Assembly: GCF_000971985.1 (NCBI RefSeq)
Contig: NZ_LAQQ01000001.1
Coordinates: 992,001-1,056,000, forward strand
Reading direction: 5' to 3'
Source: Paenibacillus dauci
Lineage (GTDB): Bacteria; Bacillota; Bacilli; Paenibacillales; Paenibacillaceae
DNA length: 64,000 bases
A program made the translations under genes and the position numbers. Shown piece after piece: positions 8,589 through 18,667 of the stretch (positions are counted from its first letter, which is position 1; each line of letters opens with the position of its first letter). The notes beneath the pieces are model-generated. The model worked only from the letters and a program-made list of their open reading frames with translations. It was not told the origin of the DNA and did not search any database.

Positions 8589-9935
8589 TTATCCTGCAGT
8601 ATGGGGTTTGGTAGCCCATTTCGCTTCTTTGGAAGCTTCTTCCTGTGTGGTTTGCGGTGCAACCGGAGGTTTGATCAATACGGCAATCAGGAAGGAAATA
8701 ATACACATAATACCGATCACGATAAAGGTTGGTTTAAACCCGCCCATCCAGGCTGCCACAAAGGAACCCGATAGCGCGCCAATCCCAAAGCCCTGATAAA
8801 TCACACCATAGTTTTTGCCGTGATTTTTCAGGCCGAAGAAATCACTGACGATTGTAGGGAATACCGTAATATTACCGCCGAAACAAAAGGCAATAGCTGC
8901 AACAGAAGCAAAGAAGACGCCATACGTCAGTGGTACAAAGCTCAGTACGGCCACTGCAGCTGCTGTCACGATAAAGGTACCACAGATAACCTTGATCCGG
9001 CCCACCTTATCCGACAGCGCACCCAGAATAATACGACCGACTGTATTGAAGATTGCGATCATGGCAACGGCATTGGCTGCTGTAGCCAAATCCAGTCCTG
9101 CCAGCTGTACGCCAATATCTTTGACAATACCGATCAGGTACAGTCCACTCATACAAGCGGTAAAGAACATAATAAATAATAAGTAGGCTTCTTTGGTTTT
9201 CAGCATTTCTTTGACTGAATAATTATGACTGACAACCATTGGTGTAGATGTAGATCTGGTTTGATATTTTTTTGTACTATTTTTCACTTGTTCTGTGCTA
9301 GCAACTGGAACGGTGTCGATTACTACTGCTTCACGAATCAGGCGAGAACCGATCACAATCATGAGCAGTACAATAATACCCCAGTATAGAAATGCCATAG
9401 ACACACCGGCTGAACCGATTAACGAGCCATTAATATATTTGAAAATCAGACTGCCTGTACCATAAGCACCGACCGAGATACCCGAGATCAGTCCTTTGCG
9501 TTCAGGGAACCATTTGATCAGATTCGAGAGTGAAGTCATATAGGCAGTACCATCCGCAAAGCCGACAACTACCCCAGCCAGCAAATACAGCAGTGACAAG
9601 GAAGATACCTGTGAGCTGAGCATCAGACCCAGACCGAGTACAATACCTGATGTTCCAATCAGGCGGCGGATTCCCCATTTTTCCTGTAATTTGCCCGAGA
9701 ACAACGTGGCAAATGCCAAAGCAAAGCTCGTAATCGAGAATGTAATAGCGACCGAGCTGAGTTCCCAGCCAAATTTGTCAACGAGCGGCTGATTGAACAG
9801 GCTCCATGTATAAATGGTTCCAAGTCCCATTTGTACGATAATGGTTCCAAGCGCGATTAGCCAGCGATTGGCGGGCTTGCCGGAAGAATTGGTTTGTGAC
9901 ATCGAAGCTTGAGTGTGCGTTACCATTTGGCTCAT
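8589..9935 (-). CDS. yhjX: OFA-family MFS transporter (YhjX-like, pyruvate-linked)
   Basis: A 448-residue, 12-helix major facilitator protein with the oxalate/formate antiporter layout: N-terminal GTIYTWSLFNQPL, a loop in the middle after the sixth helix, and GALSDKVGR between helices 8 and 9. In E. coli the related YhjX is the single known target of the YpdA/YpdB pyruvate-sensing system. Here a YpdA/YpdB pair lies directly upstream and a YpdB-type operator precedes the gene (10101-10131), so a pyruvate-linked carboxylate transport role is well supported by context. The substrate itself is not proven. Start ATG at 9935 has GAAAGGAA upstream. Confidence 0.85.
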   Translation of the reverse strand: MSQMVTHTQASMSQTNSSGKPANRWLIALGTIIVQMGLGTIYTWSLFNQPLVDKFGWELSSVAITFSITSFALAFATLFSGKLQEKWGIRRLIGTSGIVLGLGLMLSSQVSSLSLLYLLAGVVVGFADGTAYMTSLSNLIKWFPERKGLISGISVGAYGTGSLIFKYINGSLIGSAGVSMAFLYWGIIVLLMIVIGSRLIREAVVIDTVPVASTEQVKNSTKKYQTRSTSTPMVVSHNYSVKEMLKTKEAYLLFIMFFTACMSGLYLIGIVKDIGVQLAGLDLATAANAVAMIAIFNTVGRIILGALSDKVGRIKVICGTFIVTAAAVAVLSFVPLTYGVFFASVAAIAFCFGGNITVFPTIVSDFFGLKNHGKNYGVIYQGFGIGALSGSFVAAWMGGFKPTFIVIGIMCIISFLIAVLIKPPVAPQTTQEEASKEAKWATKPHTAG

Positions 9936-10061
9936 AGTGGATGTTCCTTTCCGTAATTACCGCGAAGTATAGTGTGTATACAGGATGTAAGGTACTCAAC
10001 CTGTGCAGGCTGCCTGGTCTATTAATGAAGCAGTCCGTTTATCGAGAATTCTCTACACCCA

Positions 10062-10090
10062 AGTATACCCCTACAATAATGAGCCGATAA
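10062..10090 (-). promoter_or_regulatory. candidate activator-dependent promoter of the MFS gene
   Basis: On the minus strand TATACT (10067-10062) is a good -10; the -35 position (10090-10085, TTATCG) is poor. The YpdB-type repeats end ten bases further upstream, the usual geometry for a LytTR activator replacing a weak -35. Confidence 0.55.
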
Positions 10091-10100
10091 CGAATACGGA

Positions 10101-10131
10101 ATGAAATGCGGTATTTACGGAATGAAATGCC
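10101..10131 (-). promoter_or_regulatory. YpdB-type operator: direct repeats with 11-base spacer
   Basis: Read on the minus strand, GGCATTTCAT (10131-10122) is followed after exactly 11 bases by CGCATTTCAT (10110-10101). E. coli YpdB is known to bind two GGCATTTCAT repeats with an 11-base spacer in the yhjX promoter. One base differs here. The site begins right after the ypdB-like stop codon, upstream of the transporter. Confidence 0.85.
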
Positions 10132-10132
10132 T

Positions 10133-10990
10133 TTATATATTCATGATCTGCCGGAACTCTTTGGCCTTGCTGCGACTGACCGGAACTTCGTATTCCATAT
10201 CATGTAAGCGTAGTAAATAAGTGTTGTTAAACCATGGAACAATTTCACGGATTTTGCTGATATTAACGATATATGAACGGTGACACCGAAAAAAATACTC
10301 CTCCGGTAATGTAGTCTGGAACTCACTGATACTGGCGTTGACCGTGTATTCATCCCGCCGGGTATAAACATGGGTTACCTTCTCGCTCGCTGATGCATAA
10401 TACACATCATCGACAGGGATTACCTGGATCTTATCATTTTTCCAGAGGCTGATTTTGCCCTGTAGGGCATGAGCAGTATGAGCTGCCGAATGATCGACCT
10501 GATGATGTACAAAAGCCTGGCTGCTGCCTACAGGATGAGCTGTTAAACTTGTATTGTCCGGCTGCTGGGAGCCTGCAGAAGGGCGTTGTGCATTCGGACT
10601 GGAGATACCGTCTGTGCGCTGCTGATCGCGCTCATACGTATTTTCCAGCTTGCGTAGCATGGACGTAATCCGTGATTCGCTATAGGGTTTTAGAATATAG
10701 TCGAATGCTTCGATCTCAAATGCTTCGGCCGCATGTTCCTTGTACGCGGTAATAAAAATAATATACGGTTTGCGCGAAAATTTGCTGATATTATGGGCGA
10801 GCAGTACGCCATCAAGAGACGGAATATTAATATCGAGGAATATGGCATCGACCTCATGATTTTGTACATATTTCAGCACATCCAGACCATCGTCAAAGCT
10901 GCCTGCAATCTCGATACTACTGTAGGTTTTGATATAGTATTCCAGCTCCTGGCGAGCCAGGAATTCGTCTTCCACTACGATTGCTTTCAT
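10133..10990 (-). CDS. ypdB: LytTR response regulator, YpdB-like
   Basis: A 285-residue regulator. Residues 1-120 are a receiver domain with phospho-acceptor Asp53 (FLDINIPS) and the KPY motif. A variable linker of ~60 polar residues (Gln/Ser/His-rich) is longer than in E. coli YpdB. Residues ~180-283 are a LytTR DNA-binding domain ([15 protein letters not shown]). Its ATG overlaps the kinase stop by four bases, indicating translational coupling. The operator next to its 3' end identifies its probable target. Confidence 0.9.
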   Translation of the reverse strand: MKAIVVEDEFLARQELEYYIKTYSSIEIAGSFDDGLDVLKYVQNHEVDAIFLDINIPSLDGVLLAHNISKFSRKPYIIFITAYKEHAAEAFEIEAFDYILKPYSESRITSMLRKLENTYERDQQRTDGISSPNAQRPSAGSQQPDNTSLTAHPVGSSQAFVHHQVDHSAAHTAHALQGKISLWKNDKIQVIPVDDVYYASASEKVTHVYTRRDEYTVNASISEFQTTLPEEYFFRCHRSYIVNISKIREIVPWFNNTYLLRLHDMEYEVPVSRSKAKEFRQIMNI

Positions 10991-12654
10991 AAACGCTCCT
11001 TTTTGATCTTGAATTGGATGCGGGTACCTTTGTCGAGCCGCTGGATATGCAGTCCCTCTCCATAGATCAGCTTTACCCGCTGATGCACATTGGATAGACC
11101 GATTCGATTTTCCGGCATCTGACTGGTATATACTTTCTGGATAATTTCATCTTCTATACCGGTACCGGTATCTTCCACGATAATCTCTACCTGTTCTCCA
11201 CGGTCTTTGACTGACAGGGTAACGGTGCCTGATCCTCTTCCCTTGAGAATTCCATGTACAATTGCATTCTCCACCAGCGGCTGAATAATCAGACTGGGAA
11301 TCTTCACTTCCACTTCTTCGTCAATATCATAAATGACTGTCAACTTGCTGCCAAATCGCGCCTTTTCAATCTCCACATAATTGACAACCTGACCGAGCTC
11401 CTTGTTGATATCGATCAGCTGATCGCTCCATTCCAGACTATGACGCAGATAACCGGACAGATTAATAATCATCTCCCGCGCATTATCCGGATCGATGCGG
11501 ATCGAGGAAGCAATAGCGTTCAGTGCATTAAACAGAAAATGAGGATTGATACTCGTCTGCAGCGCTTTGATTTCGGCTTTATTTGCCATTTCCTTCATCT
11601 GCTCAATCCGTGACACTTCCATCAGGGTGGAAATGATCTGAGATAGACCAACAGCCAGTGTCTGCAGGGAATAGGTGATTTTGTAGGCTTTGCTGTAATA
11701 GATCTTGAGTGCGCCGGTTACAATACCTTTTTCCTTGAGCGGAATAATAATCAGAGATTGAATATTTGGTACCTTCCCCTCGGTATCATCATTGATAATG
11801 ACAATTTCCCCACTGGAAATTGCCTGCTTGGTCGCATCCGTGATAATTTCGTTGCCAATATTATACCGCTCTTCCCCGATCCCTACATAAGCCAGGATAA
11901 AGCGTGTATCGGTAATCGCAACCGCATCCGCCTGTATATCTCCACGAATAATCGTGCATATTTTGCGCAGAGAATCGCTGTTGATCGATCGAAAATAGGG
12001 CAGGGTCTTATTGGCAATATCAAGCGCAAGCTTCGCCTGTCTGGCAGCGATATTCTCCCGCTCTCCTTCTACACCCTGTACAAATAAAACAATCAACCCT
12101 ACACTCACTTCGCCCAGAATCATCGGCAGAGCAATAATGGATACGATCTCGCGCCCGATTTCTACCGGATTCATCAGCAGAATAAGCAGCATCGTCAGCG
12201 CCTCACAGGCCATCCCGGCGATAATCCCGACGATCCAGCGGCGCTTGCGGCTGATCCGGCTGTGAATGTATCCAGACAGAATACCGGCGATGATACTGGT
12301 GATTAGACAAGGAACCGAGGTCACGCCGTCAATATCAATTAGATACCGGTGAAGTCCCGAGACGACGCCTGTAATCAATCCTACCGGCCAACCAAACAGA
12401 ATACCGCCCGAGACGACCGCTATAATCCGCACGTTAACAAGAGAACCTTCCACATTGATACCCGTGTAGGTTCCCAAAATTGCAAAACCACTAAAAATAA
12501 CTGATAAAATAATACGATCCTTGGTATCCAGCACTTCCTTTTGGAAAATCTGCCGGAAATGCGGCAGCTTGCTGAGTAAAAATAAACAGATCAGCAGCAA
12601 GGCTGCCCGTTCGAATAATTGTAATAAGATAATACCTGTATAATGTCCGCTCAA
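10987..12654 (-). CDS. ypdA: LytS-type sensor histidine kinase, YpdA-like
   Basis: A 555-residue membrane kinase. Residues 1-200 form the 5TM LytS sensor with [12 protein letters not shown] and [11 protein letters not shown]; a GAF domain follows (~220-350), then the His_kinase segment [11 protein letters not shown] and an HATPase domain ([15 protein letters not shown]). Long stretches match E. coli YpdA as I remember it. The first ATG (12678) has no ribosome-binding site; the TTG at 12654 has GGAGG eight bases upstream and gives the YpdA-like N-terminus, so I use it. YpdA responds to external pyruvate in E. coli; the same signal is inferred. Confidence 0.9.
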   Translation of the reverse strand: MSGHYTGIILLQLFERAALLLICLFLLSKLPHFRQIFQKEVLDTKDRIILSVIFSGFAILGTYTGINVEGSLVNVRIIAVVSGGILFGWPVGLITGVVSGLHRYLIDIDGVTSVPCLITSIIAGILSGYIHSRISRKRRWIVGIIAGMACEALTMLLILLMNPVEIGREIVSIIALPMILGEVSVGLIVLFVQGVEGERENIAARQAKLALDIANKTLPYFRSINSDSLRKICTIIRGDIQADAVAITDTRFILAYVGIGEERYNIGNEIITDATKQAISSGEIVIINDDTEGKVPNIQSLIIIPLKEKGIVTGALKIYYSKAYKITYSLQTLAVGLSQIISTLMEVSRIEQMKEMANKAEIKALQTSINPHFLFNALNAIASSIRIDPDNAREMIINLSGYLRHSLEWSDQLIDINKELGQVVNYVEIEKARFGSKLTVIYDIDEEVEVKIPSLIIQPLVENAIVHGILKGRGSGTVTLSVKDRGEQVEIIVEDTGTGIEDEIIQKVYTSQMPENRIGLSNVHQRVKLIYGEGLHIQRLDKGTRIQFKIKKERL

Positions 12655-12851
12655 TGCCCATGCCTCCAGCTTCGTCATTAAAAATCATAATCTATAGTAT
12701 AAACGATGTCTCCAGCTGGTGTGTGACAGGTTTGCAAAAAGCATGCATTTTGCGTCAATTTCATCCAAATTTAAGTTTGTCTTAACCGATTGTTCATGCA
12801 GTAAGGGTACAATGTAGAAGTATTCTTAACAGCAGAGAGGCAGGAAGCATC

Positions 12852-13463
12852 ATGGAGATGAAACATATCCTTACCACTAGTTCAATGGCACTGGCCATTT
12901 CCATAGGCAGCACAGTATGCCACACATCGCTATCTGCTGCATCCGGACTCAAGACAGGTCCTAACCGGACATTACTATCTTATGACTTTATGCCGGATTA
13001 CAGCAGACTATCATTGGTACACAATCATTCCTATTCTGATTCATATACAGCATCAGCATCAGCATCAGCATCAGCATCAGCATCAGCATCAGCATCAGCA
13101 TCAGCATCAGCATCAGGCCAATTATATAAAGATCGGCTAATGGATAGCCAGCAGCATAATAGTGAAAGTTCATATACAGATCTGGATTCTGAACTTATCC
13201 TATCCTATATTATTGATGGAGCAGCCAGTCTGCTTGGACTCACTTCTCTGGAGTTAAGACAGTATTTACAAGATGGGGACAGCATTCAGCATATTGCAGA
13301 GCATCAGGGCTTCACTGCCGCACAATTCAGCGAACAGCTTCTCGAACACATAAGTATGACCCTTAAGGAAGCGCAGGCTTCTGGGCAAATTACACAGCGG
13401 CAGTACGAAGACAATTTACAGTTGGCCAGACAGCAGATTGAACGATTGGTCGATATGTATTAG
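12852..13463 (+). CDS. secreted protein with (Ala-Ser)11 tract
   Basis: A 203-residue protein: signal peptide-like start (residues 1-30), an Ala-Ser dipeptide repeated 11 times (about 67-88), and a C-terminal helical domain with LLGLTSLELRQYLQDGDSI and GQITQRQYEDNL. That domain is a common pattern in exported Firmicutes proteins in which a Leu-Gly-Leu...Leu-x-x-Gly-x-Ser helix pair precedes a Gly-x-Ile-Thr-x-x-Gln segment. The start has AGAGAGGCAGG upstream. Divergent from the YpdA-like kinase. The function is unknown. The Ser/Ala tract is likely an extended linker. Confidence 0.75.
   Translation: MEMKHILTTSSMALAISIGSTVCHTSLSAASGLKTGPNRTLLSYDFMPDYSRLSLVHNHSYSDSYTASASASASASASASASASASASGQLYKDRLMDSQQHNSESSYTDLDSELILSYIIDGAASLLGLTSLELRQYLQDGDSIQHIAEHQGFTAAQFSEQLLEHISMTLKEAQASGQITQRQYEDNLQLARQQIERLVDMY
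13050..13115 (+). repeat. GCATCA hexanucleotide microsatellite, 11 copies
   Basis: Eleven exact tandem copies of GCATCA inside the secreted-protein gene, each encoding Ala-Ser. Since the unit is six bases, slippage changes the linker length without breaking the frame. Confidence 0.97.
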
Positions 13464-13830
13464 GATTGGCATATTTAATAATGGCTTGGACATGTTAACC
13501 GATAACTGCTTTGCTTGATAAGCTTTCTATAAGTGACCAGTATGAAGAAAATCAGTTAGGACACAATCCTGTTCAGGATTTGATTTCCTTATACATTCTA
13601 TCCTGATGTATCCCATAACCGTTTTGGGGATCTATACTTTTACTCGGTTTATATAAGTTGTATCATATAATAAAAGGTTGTATTCTTTTTGCCATTCAGC
13701 TGTTATAGCTGTTAATGGATTAGAGAATACAACCTTTTCATTATTTCAGTACATGATGATATTAATTGGGATATAAGCTTCGTTTTAGACACTATCTATT
13801 GTTTAGACACAATGGATACTTTTCATACAA
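13464..13830. other. convergent intergenic region with terminators
   Basis: 367 bases between the secreted-protein gene and recG (convergent). A small hairpin AATCCTG/CAGGATT (about 13564-13580) may end the plus-strand gene; a longer one is listed separately. Nothing else was recognised. Confidence 0.5.
13672..13738. terminator. bidirectional hairpin terminator
   Basis: A perfect 15-bp stem (13672-13686 with 13724-13738, core AAGGTTGTATTCT) with a structured loop (CAGC/GCTG). It lies between convergent genes and is probably the recG-side terminator. Confidence 0.65.
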
Positions 13831-15882
13831 TCAGTCGATCAGTTCGCCCTGGAATACCTGCTGTCTGTTCAAAAACTCCCGCAGCGGTTCATATTCCGGA
13901 GAAGTCCAGAAAAACTCATTGCTTACCAACCTGGCTGCATCGTTGCGAGCAATTTCCAGAACTTCAAAGTCGCTGACCATATCCGCAATCTTGAACTCCG
14001 GCAGACCGCTCTGCTTCGTTCCGAAAAATTCTCCAGGTCCGCGCAGCTCCAGATCTCGCCGCGATACTTCAAATCCGTCATCCGTCTCGGTCATCGCCCG
14101 CATCCGTTCCTGACCAATCTCGGACTTGGGATCGGCTATCAGAATACAGAAAGATTCATGTTCTCCCCGACCTACACGCCCACGCAGCTGATGCAGCTGG
14201 GACAGTCCAAACCGGTCTGCATCCATGATAATCATCAGCGTCGCGTTTGGCACGTCGACACCGACTTCAACGACGGTTGTAGAGACGAGCAGCTGCATCT
14301 CATTGCTGTAAAAGGCGCGCATGCTCTCTTCCTTTTCGGCGGCATTCATCCGTCCATGCAGCAGCCCCACCTGATAACCCGGAAAAGCCTGATCCATCTG
14401 TACAAATAGATCAATTGCATTTTGCACATCCAGCTTATCGGATTCTTCAATCAGTGGACAGATCAGATAAGCCTGGCGTCCCTGATCGATTTCTTTGGAA
14501 ATAAAACCCATCACCCGATCCATCATATTATGCTTGACCCAGTAAGTGGAGATCGGTTTGCGTCCTTTGGGACGCTCGGAAATAGTGGATACATCCATAT
14601 CGCCAAAAGCGGTAATCGCCAGTGTCCGCGGAATCGGCGTAGCCGTCATCGTTAGCACATCCGGATCAAATCCTTTACGCCGCAGTACACTGCGCTGATT
14701 GACACCGAAGCGATGCTGCTCATCTGTAACTACCAGTCCCAGACTGCGGAAAAAGACATCTTCCTGAATCAACGCATGGGTACCGACAATAATATCGGTC
14801 ATTCCCATTTGCAGGGAAGCGATCAGATCCTTGCGCTTGCGACCACTCACACTGCTGGTCAGCATTTCTACGGTAATACCAAATGGCTCAAACATGCGCT
14901 TCAGCGAGCGTACATGCTGCTCTGCCAGGATCTCGGTCGGAACCATGAGTGCGCCTTGATGACCCGAACGAACCGTAGCAAACAAAGCAATCGCTGCAAT
15001 AACCGTTTTGCCTGAACCCACATCCCCTTGCAGCAGTCGATTCATACTATGGGGAGAACGCATATCTTTGAGAATTTCAAGCTCTACCTGCTTCTGTGCA
15101 TCGGTCAATTCAAAGGGAAGACTGCGTACAAACTCGCGTATCGTCGCATTATCGGTCGTATGCACAATACCTGTCGACCGCTTGCGGTTCATGCTGCGAT
15201 AAGCCTGCAGCTTGAGCTGGAACAAAAATAACTCCTCATATACCATCCGTCTACGTGCCTGCTTGCCCTCGCCTGCATCGACAGGCTGATGCAGCTGACG
15301 AATCGCCTGTTTGCGCGGCATCAGCTTATACTGCCGGATCAGCTCTTGAGGCAGCACTTCGGGAATCATTTCTCCATATTGATCCAGCGCCTGACCGATC
15401 ATTTTACGAATCCAGGTCTGCGTAATCTTGCCACCGATCGAATAGACCGGCTGCAGACTGCCGCTGCGCTGGGTTCCTTTGTCCGGAAATTCCGAATCCG
15501 TAATGGTCATGGTCGATCGGCGTTGATCCCATTTGCCGGTCAGAATAATGACCCTGCCGGAAGTAAGCTGGTCTTTGAGAAAGTGGCGATTGAACCAGGT
15601 CGCTGTTACCATCCAGTCATCCACCATAACTTTACAGGTCAAACGTGATTTTTTGCCATAGCGCTGTAATATCGGCAGGCCGACAATCTTGCCTTCGACC
15701 GTGATTTTGTCGCCGTCCTTGACCTCCTGAAGCGCACGAAGGCGATAATCTTCATACCGGAATGGAAAATATTCCAGCAGATCAAGTACGGTAGAGATGC
15801 CAAAGGCGTGAAGCTCCCCTTCTTTGGAAGCACTCACGCCACTGACCTGCCGAACGCCAATCTGATCCAGATTGATATTCAT
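13831..15882 (-). CDS. recG: ATP-dependent DNA helicase RecG
   Basis: About 683 residues, normal for RecG, which remodels stalled replication forks and Holliday junctions. Seen: N-terminal wedge (OB) domain, Walker A GDVGSGKT, DEQH box, SAT-like TATPIPRT, and the GRVGRGEH motif VI. Three consecutive ATG codons lie at 15888, 15885 and 15882; the GAGGG ribosome-binding site is six bases from the third, so I use 15882. It follows the DegV gene with only 13 bases between stop and start, as part of a fakA-degV-recG operon. Confidence 0.97.
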   Translation of the reverse strand: MNINLDQIGVRQVSGVSASKEGELHAFGISTVLDLLEYFPFRYEDYRLRALQEVKDGDKITVEGKIVGLPILQRYGKKSRLTCKVMVDDWMVTATWFNRHFLKDQLTSGRVIILTGKWDQRRSTMTITDSEFPDKGTQRSGSLQPVYSIGGKITQTWIRKMIGQALDQYGEMIPEVLPQELIRQYKLMPRKQAIRQLHQPVDAGEGKQARRRMVYEELFLFQLKLQAYRSMNRKRSTGIVHTTDNATIREFVRSLPFELTDAQKQVELEILKDMRSPHSMNRLLQGDVGSGKTVIAAIALFATVRSGHQGALMVPTEILAEQHVRSLKRMFEPFGITVEMLTSSVSGRKRKDLIASLQMGMTDIIVGTHALIQEDVFFRSLGLVVTDEQHRFGVNQRSVLRRKGFDPDVLTMTATPIPRTLAITAFGDMDVSTISERPKGRKPISTYWVKHNMMDRVMGFISKEIDQGRQAYLICPLIEESDKLDVQNAIDLFVQMDQAFPGYQVGLLHGRMNAAEKEESMRAFYSNEMQLLVSTTVVEVGVDVPNATLMIIMDADRFGLSQLHQLRGRVGRGEHESFCILIADPKSEIGQERMRAMTETDDGFEVSRRDLELRGPGEFFGTKQSGLPEFKIADMVSDFEVLEIARNDAARLVSNEFFWTSPEYEPLREFLNRQQVFQGELID

Positions 15883-15895
15883 CATCATCCCTCAT

Positions 15896-16756
15896 CTATT
15901 CCTCATCCGGCCATGCGAACATGGCGATTGTGCCCGGTCCTGCATGTGTACCAATAACAGGCCCTACTTCAGAAAAGACCAGTTCGCCAATCTCATAATG
16001 CTCTCTGATCATCTGCAGCAAGGGTTCACACGATTCCCGATTCGCCGTATGTCCAAGAGCCAGATTGATTTTACGTACATTCAGATTTTGACGCATCATC
16101 TCGACAATACGCGTCATAGCTTTTTTCTGTCCACGTACCTTTTCGACCGGATAGATCACGCCATTCTCGTCGATAGAGAGAATCGGCTTGACGTTGAGCA
16201 GCGTCCCCAGCACCGCCGAGGCTCTGCCGATCCGGCCGCCTTTGCGCAGATATTCCAGATCATCCACCATAAAGTAAAGCTCACGTCTGCTAAGTATATG
16301 CGCTACACCGGCTTCAATCTCTGCAACACTTTTACCCTGCTCGGCCAGTCTTGCTGCATGCACAACAGCCAGTCCATACCCATAAGAAGCCGATTTGGAA
16401 TCAATCACGGTAATATGGCTATGATCGTCCAGCATCGAACGTCCAATCGTCGCCGACTGATACGTCCCACTAAGGCCTGATGACAGATGAATCGATATGA
16501 TTGGACTGCCTGGATGCTCGGCTGTGAGCTTCTCGTACATCGCCGTATAATCCGCCGGTGAAGGCTGGGATGTCGTAGGCAGCTGTACTGAAGCAGACAA
16601 TTTACTATAAAATTCAGCGGAGGTTATATCGACTCCATCCGCATAAGACTGCTCTCCAAAAAACAACCGTAACGGGATAATGCGTATATCATACTTTGCA
16701 ATCAGCTCTGCAGGAATATCTGCCGTGCTCTCTGTCACAATAATGGTATGTGTCAT
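15896..16756 (-). CDS. DegV-family fatty-acid-binding protein (FakB-like)
   Basis: A 286-residue DegV protein. Such proteins bind a fatty acid and present it to the FakA kinase. Seen: N-terminal TESTADIP, the TTSQPSP loop, SIHLSSGLSGTYQSA and the FMVDDLEYLRKGGRIG segment typical of DegV. Start ATG at 16756 has AAGGAGGG. It lies 102 bases after fakA, in the same direction, which strongly suggests it is a FakB partner; the fatty-acid preference is unknown. Confidence 0.9.
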   Translation of the reverse strand: MTHTIIVTESTADIPAELIAKYDIRIIPLRLFFGEQSYADGVDITSAEFYSKLSASVQLPTTSQPSPADYTAMYEKLTAEHPGSPIISIHLSSGLSGTYQSATIGRSMLDDHSHITVIDSKSASYGYGLAVVHAARLAEQGKSVAEIEAGVAHILSRRELYFMVDDLEYLRKGGRIGRASAVLGTLLNVKPILSIDENGVIYPVEKVRGQKKAMTRIVEMMRQNLNVRKINLALGHTANRESCEPLLQMIREHYEIGELVFSEVGPVIGTHAGPGTIAMFAWPDEE

Positions 16757-16858
16757 AGCTTATCCCTCCTTCTCTCCAAAATAACACAACTGCTGTGAAA
16801 TGCCTGATGCAGCTACATGAGGAATTTCACAGTATTCCTTGCATCCTACTTTTTATAT

Positions 16859-18667
16859 TCAGGATTCCACGGAGAATAGATAATGATATACCGGCTGATC
16901 GCCTTCATGAATCTCCACTTCGGCATCCGGATAAGTCTCGCTGATCCAGCTCGCCAGAGCCGTTGTATCGGCATCATTCGCTTCATTACCCACCAGCACG
17001 GTTACCACTTCCTGACCATCCTCAATCATGGAAGACAGCAGTTCCTGACAAGTCTGCAGCAGGGATGGCGCAGTAGCCACAATCTTGGAATTATTAATTC
17101 CGATATAATAGCCTTCCTTAATATCGATATTCTCCATGGTAGTATCACGTACCGCTACAGTCACTTGACCCGATTTCACATGATCGAGTGCTTCGGTCAT
17201 ATTACTCTCGTTCATATCCACACTCTCGTCTTCCTGGAAAGCAAAAGCGGAGGCAATACCCTGTGGAATACTTTTACTTGGAATAACCGTAATCTGGCGG
17301 CTTCCTTCCAGCAGATCACGTGCCTGCTGTGCAGCCAGTACGATATTCGAGTTATTCGGCAAAATAAAGATATGACGTGCAGAAAGATTCTCTACCGCTT
17401 TGACGAAGTCTTCAGTACTTGGATTCATTGTCTGGCCACCTGCCAGGATCGCATCTACACCAAGGCTACGGAAAATCTCCGAAATGCCGTCGCCTGACGA
17501 TACTGCAATCAGCCCGTAAGCGGCTACTTCTTCGGCAGGAGGAACAGCGGCTGTCTGCGGATCGAGCGGTTCTTGTGGAATCTCGGCAAACAGATCCGGC
17601 GGAGGCGCAATATCCAGTCCGGCAGACAGCAGATCACGATGTTGTTCACGCATATTCAGAATATGGATTTGCGTAATCTCTCCATACTGCAGCGCCAGAT
17701 TCAACACTTCTCCCGGCGCTTTGGAATGGACGTGTACTTTGATGACCTCATCATCGGCAATCACGATAATAGAGTCACCATTTACAGCCAGCGCTTGACG
17801 GAACTTCTCTTCTTCAAAACGAACATTACGATTAGGTCCCAGCTGACGATTAATGAAAAACTCCATATCATAAAGGAATTCGATATCTTCGGTTTCCAGG
17901 CGTGCCTGAGCCGGCATCGGTGTATCAAATGCAGGGTTCTGGGCTACTGCAGAAGCGGATGCTGGATTGGATGTACCTGTCATCCCCGGTTGCATAGCCT
18001 GGCCTGTATGAACGGCTGCAAAAGTCTGCTCCGTACTTGTAGCTGTGGTTCCATTCTGCAGATAGGCATAGAACCCTTCATAAATATATACAAGCCCCTG
18101 TCCGCCGGAATCGACTACACCTACCTGTTTCAGTACAGGCAGCATTTCCTGCGTCTGTGCCAGCGTCTCCTGGGCACGGCGAAGTACTTCGCCCATCAGT
18201 TCTGTAATATCGGTAGTTCGACGCGCATAATAGGTAGCGTGCTTGGCTGCTTCCTTGGCAACAGTCAGAATCGTTCCTTCCACTGGTTTGACTACAGCCT
18301 TGTAGGCTGTCTCTACACCGTTTTGCAGCGCAGCCGCAAATTGTGCGGCATTCAGCTCATCACGCGATGCAGCTGCACGGCTGAAGCCACGGAATAACTG
18401 GGATAAAATAACGCCGGAATTGCCTCGCGCTCCCATAAGCAGTCCTTTGGACAGCACGGTAGCTGTCTGACCGATCAATGGAGAAGTGCCGCGTTTTAAC
18501 TCGTTTACTCCTGCAGTCATAGTCAGATTCATATTAGTTCCTGTATCGCCATCCGGCACAGGAAATACATTCAGGGAATTGACGTGCTCTGCATGCTGAT
18601 GCAGACGCTCCGCTCCCGCCAATACCATAGCGGTAAAATCAGTTCCATTTAAAGAACGCTTACTCAA
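16859..18667 (-). CDS. fakA: fatty acid kinase subunit FakA (DAK2/YloV)
   Basis: A 602-residue protein: DAK2-type phosphatase/kinase domain (NVFPVPDGDTGTNMNLTM, MGARGNSGVILSQLFRG), central domain and a C-terminal DegV-like part. FakA phosphorylates FakB-bound fatty acids for phospholipid synthesis. The start is TTG at 18667 with GAAGGGG eight bases upstream; the 300-base upstream extension is not homologous in kind. A Gln/Ala/Pro-rich insert of about 40 residues lies mid-protein (around residues 215-255). In B. subtilis yloU (asp23) precedes this gene; here it does not. Confidence 0.93.
   Translation of the reverse strand: MSKRSLNGTDFTAMVLAGAERLHQHAEHVNSLNVFPVPDGDTGTNMNLTMTAGVNELKRGTSPLIGQTATVLSKGLLMGARGNSGVILSQLFRGFSRAAASRDELNAAQFAAALQNGVETAYKAVVKPVEGTILTVAKEAAKHATYYARRTTDITELMGEVLRRAQETLAQTQEMLPVLKQVGVVDSGGQGLVYIYEGFYAYLQNGTTATSTEQTFAAVHTGQAMQPGMTGTSNPASASAVAQNPAFDTPMPAQARLETEDIEFLYDMEFFINRQLGPNRNVRFEEEKFRQALAVNGDSIIVIADDEVIKVHVHSKAPGEVLNLALQYGEITQIHILNMREQHRDLLSAGLDIAPPPDLFAEIPQEPLDPQTAAVPPAEEVAAYGLIAVSSGDGISEIFRSLGVDAILAGGQTMNPSTEDFVKAVENLSARHIFILPNNSNIVLAAQQARDLLEGSRQITVIPSKSIPQGIASAFAFQEDESVDMNESNMTEALDHVKSGQVTVAVRDTTMENIDIKEGYYIGINNSKIVATAPSLLQTCQELLSSMIEDGQEVVTVLVGNEANDADTTALASWISETYPDAEVEIHEGDQPVYHYLFSVES

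Noticed and set aside
12988..13173. Minus-strand frame encoding a Leu-Met repeat
   Set aside because: It is the reverse of the GCATCA microsatellite; a repeat is open in several frames and no ribosome-binding site is present.
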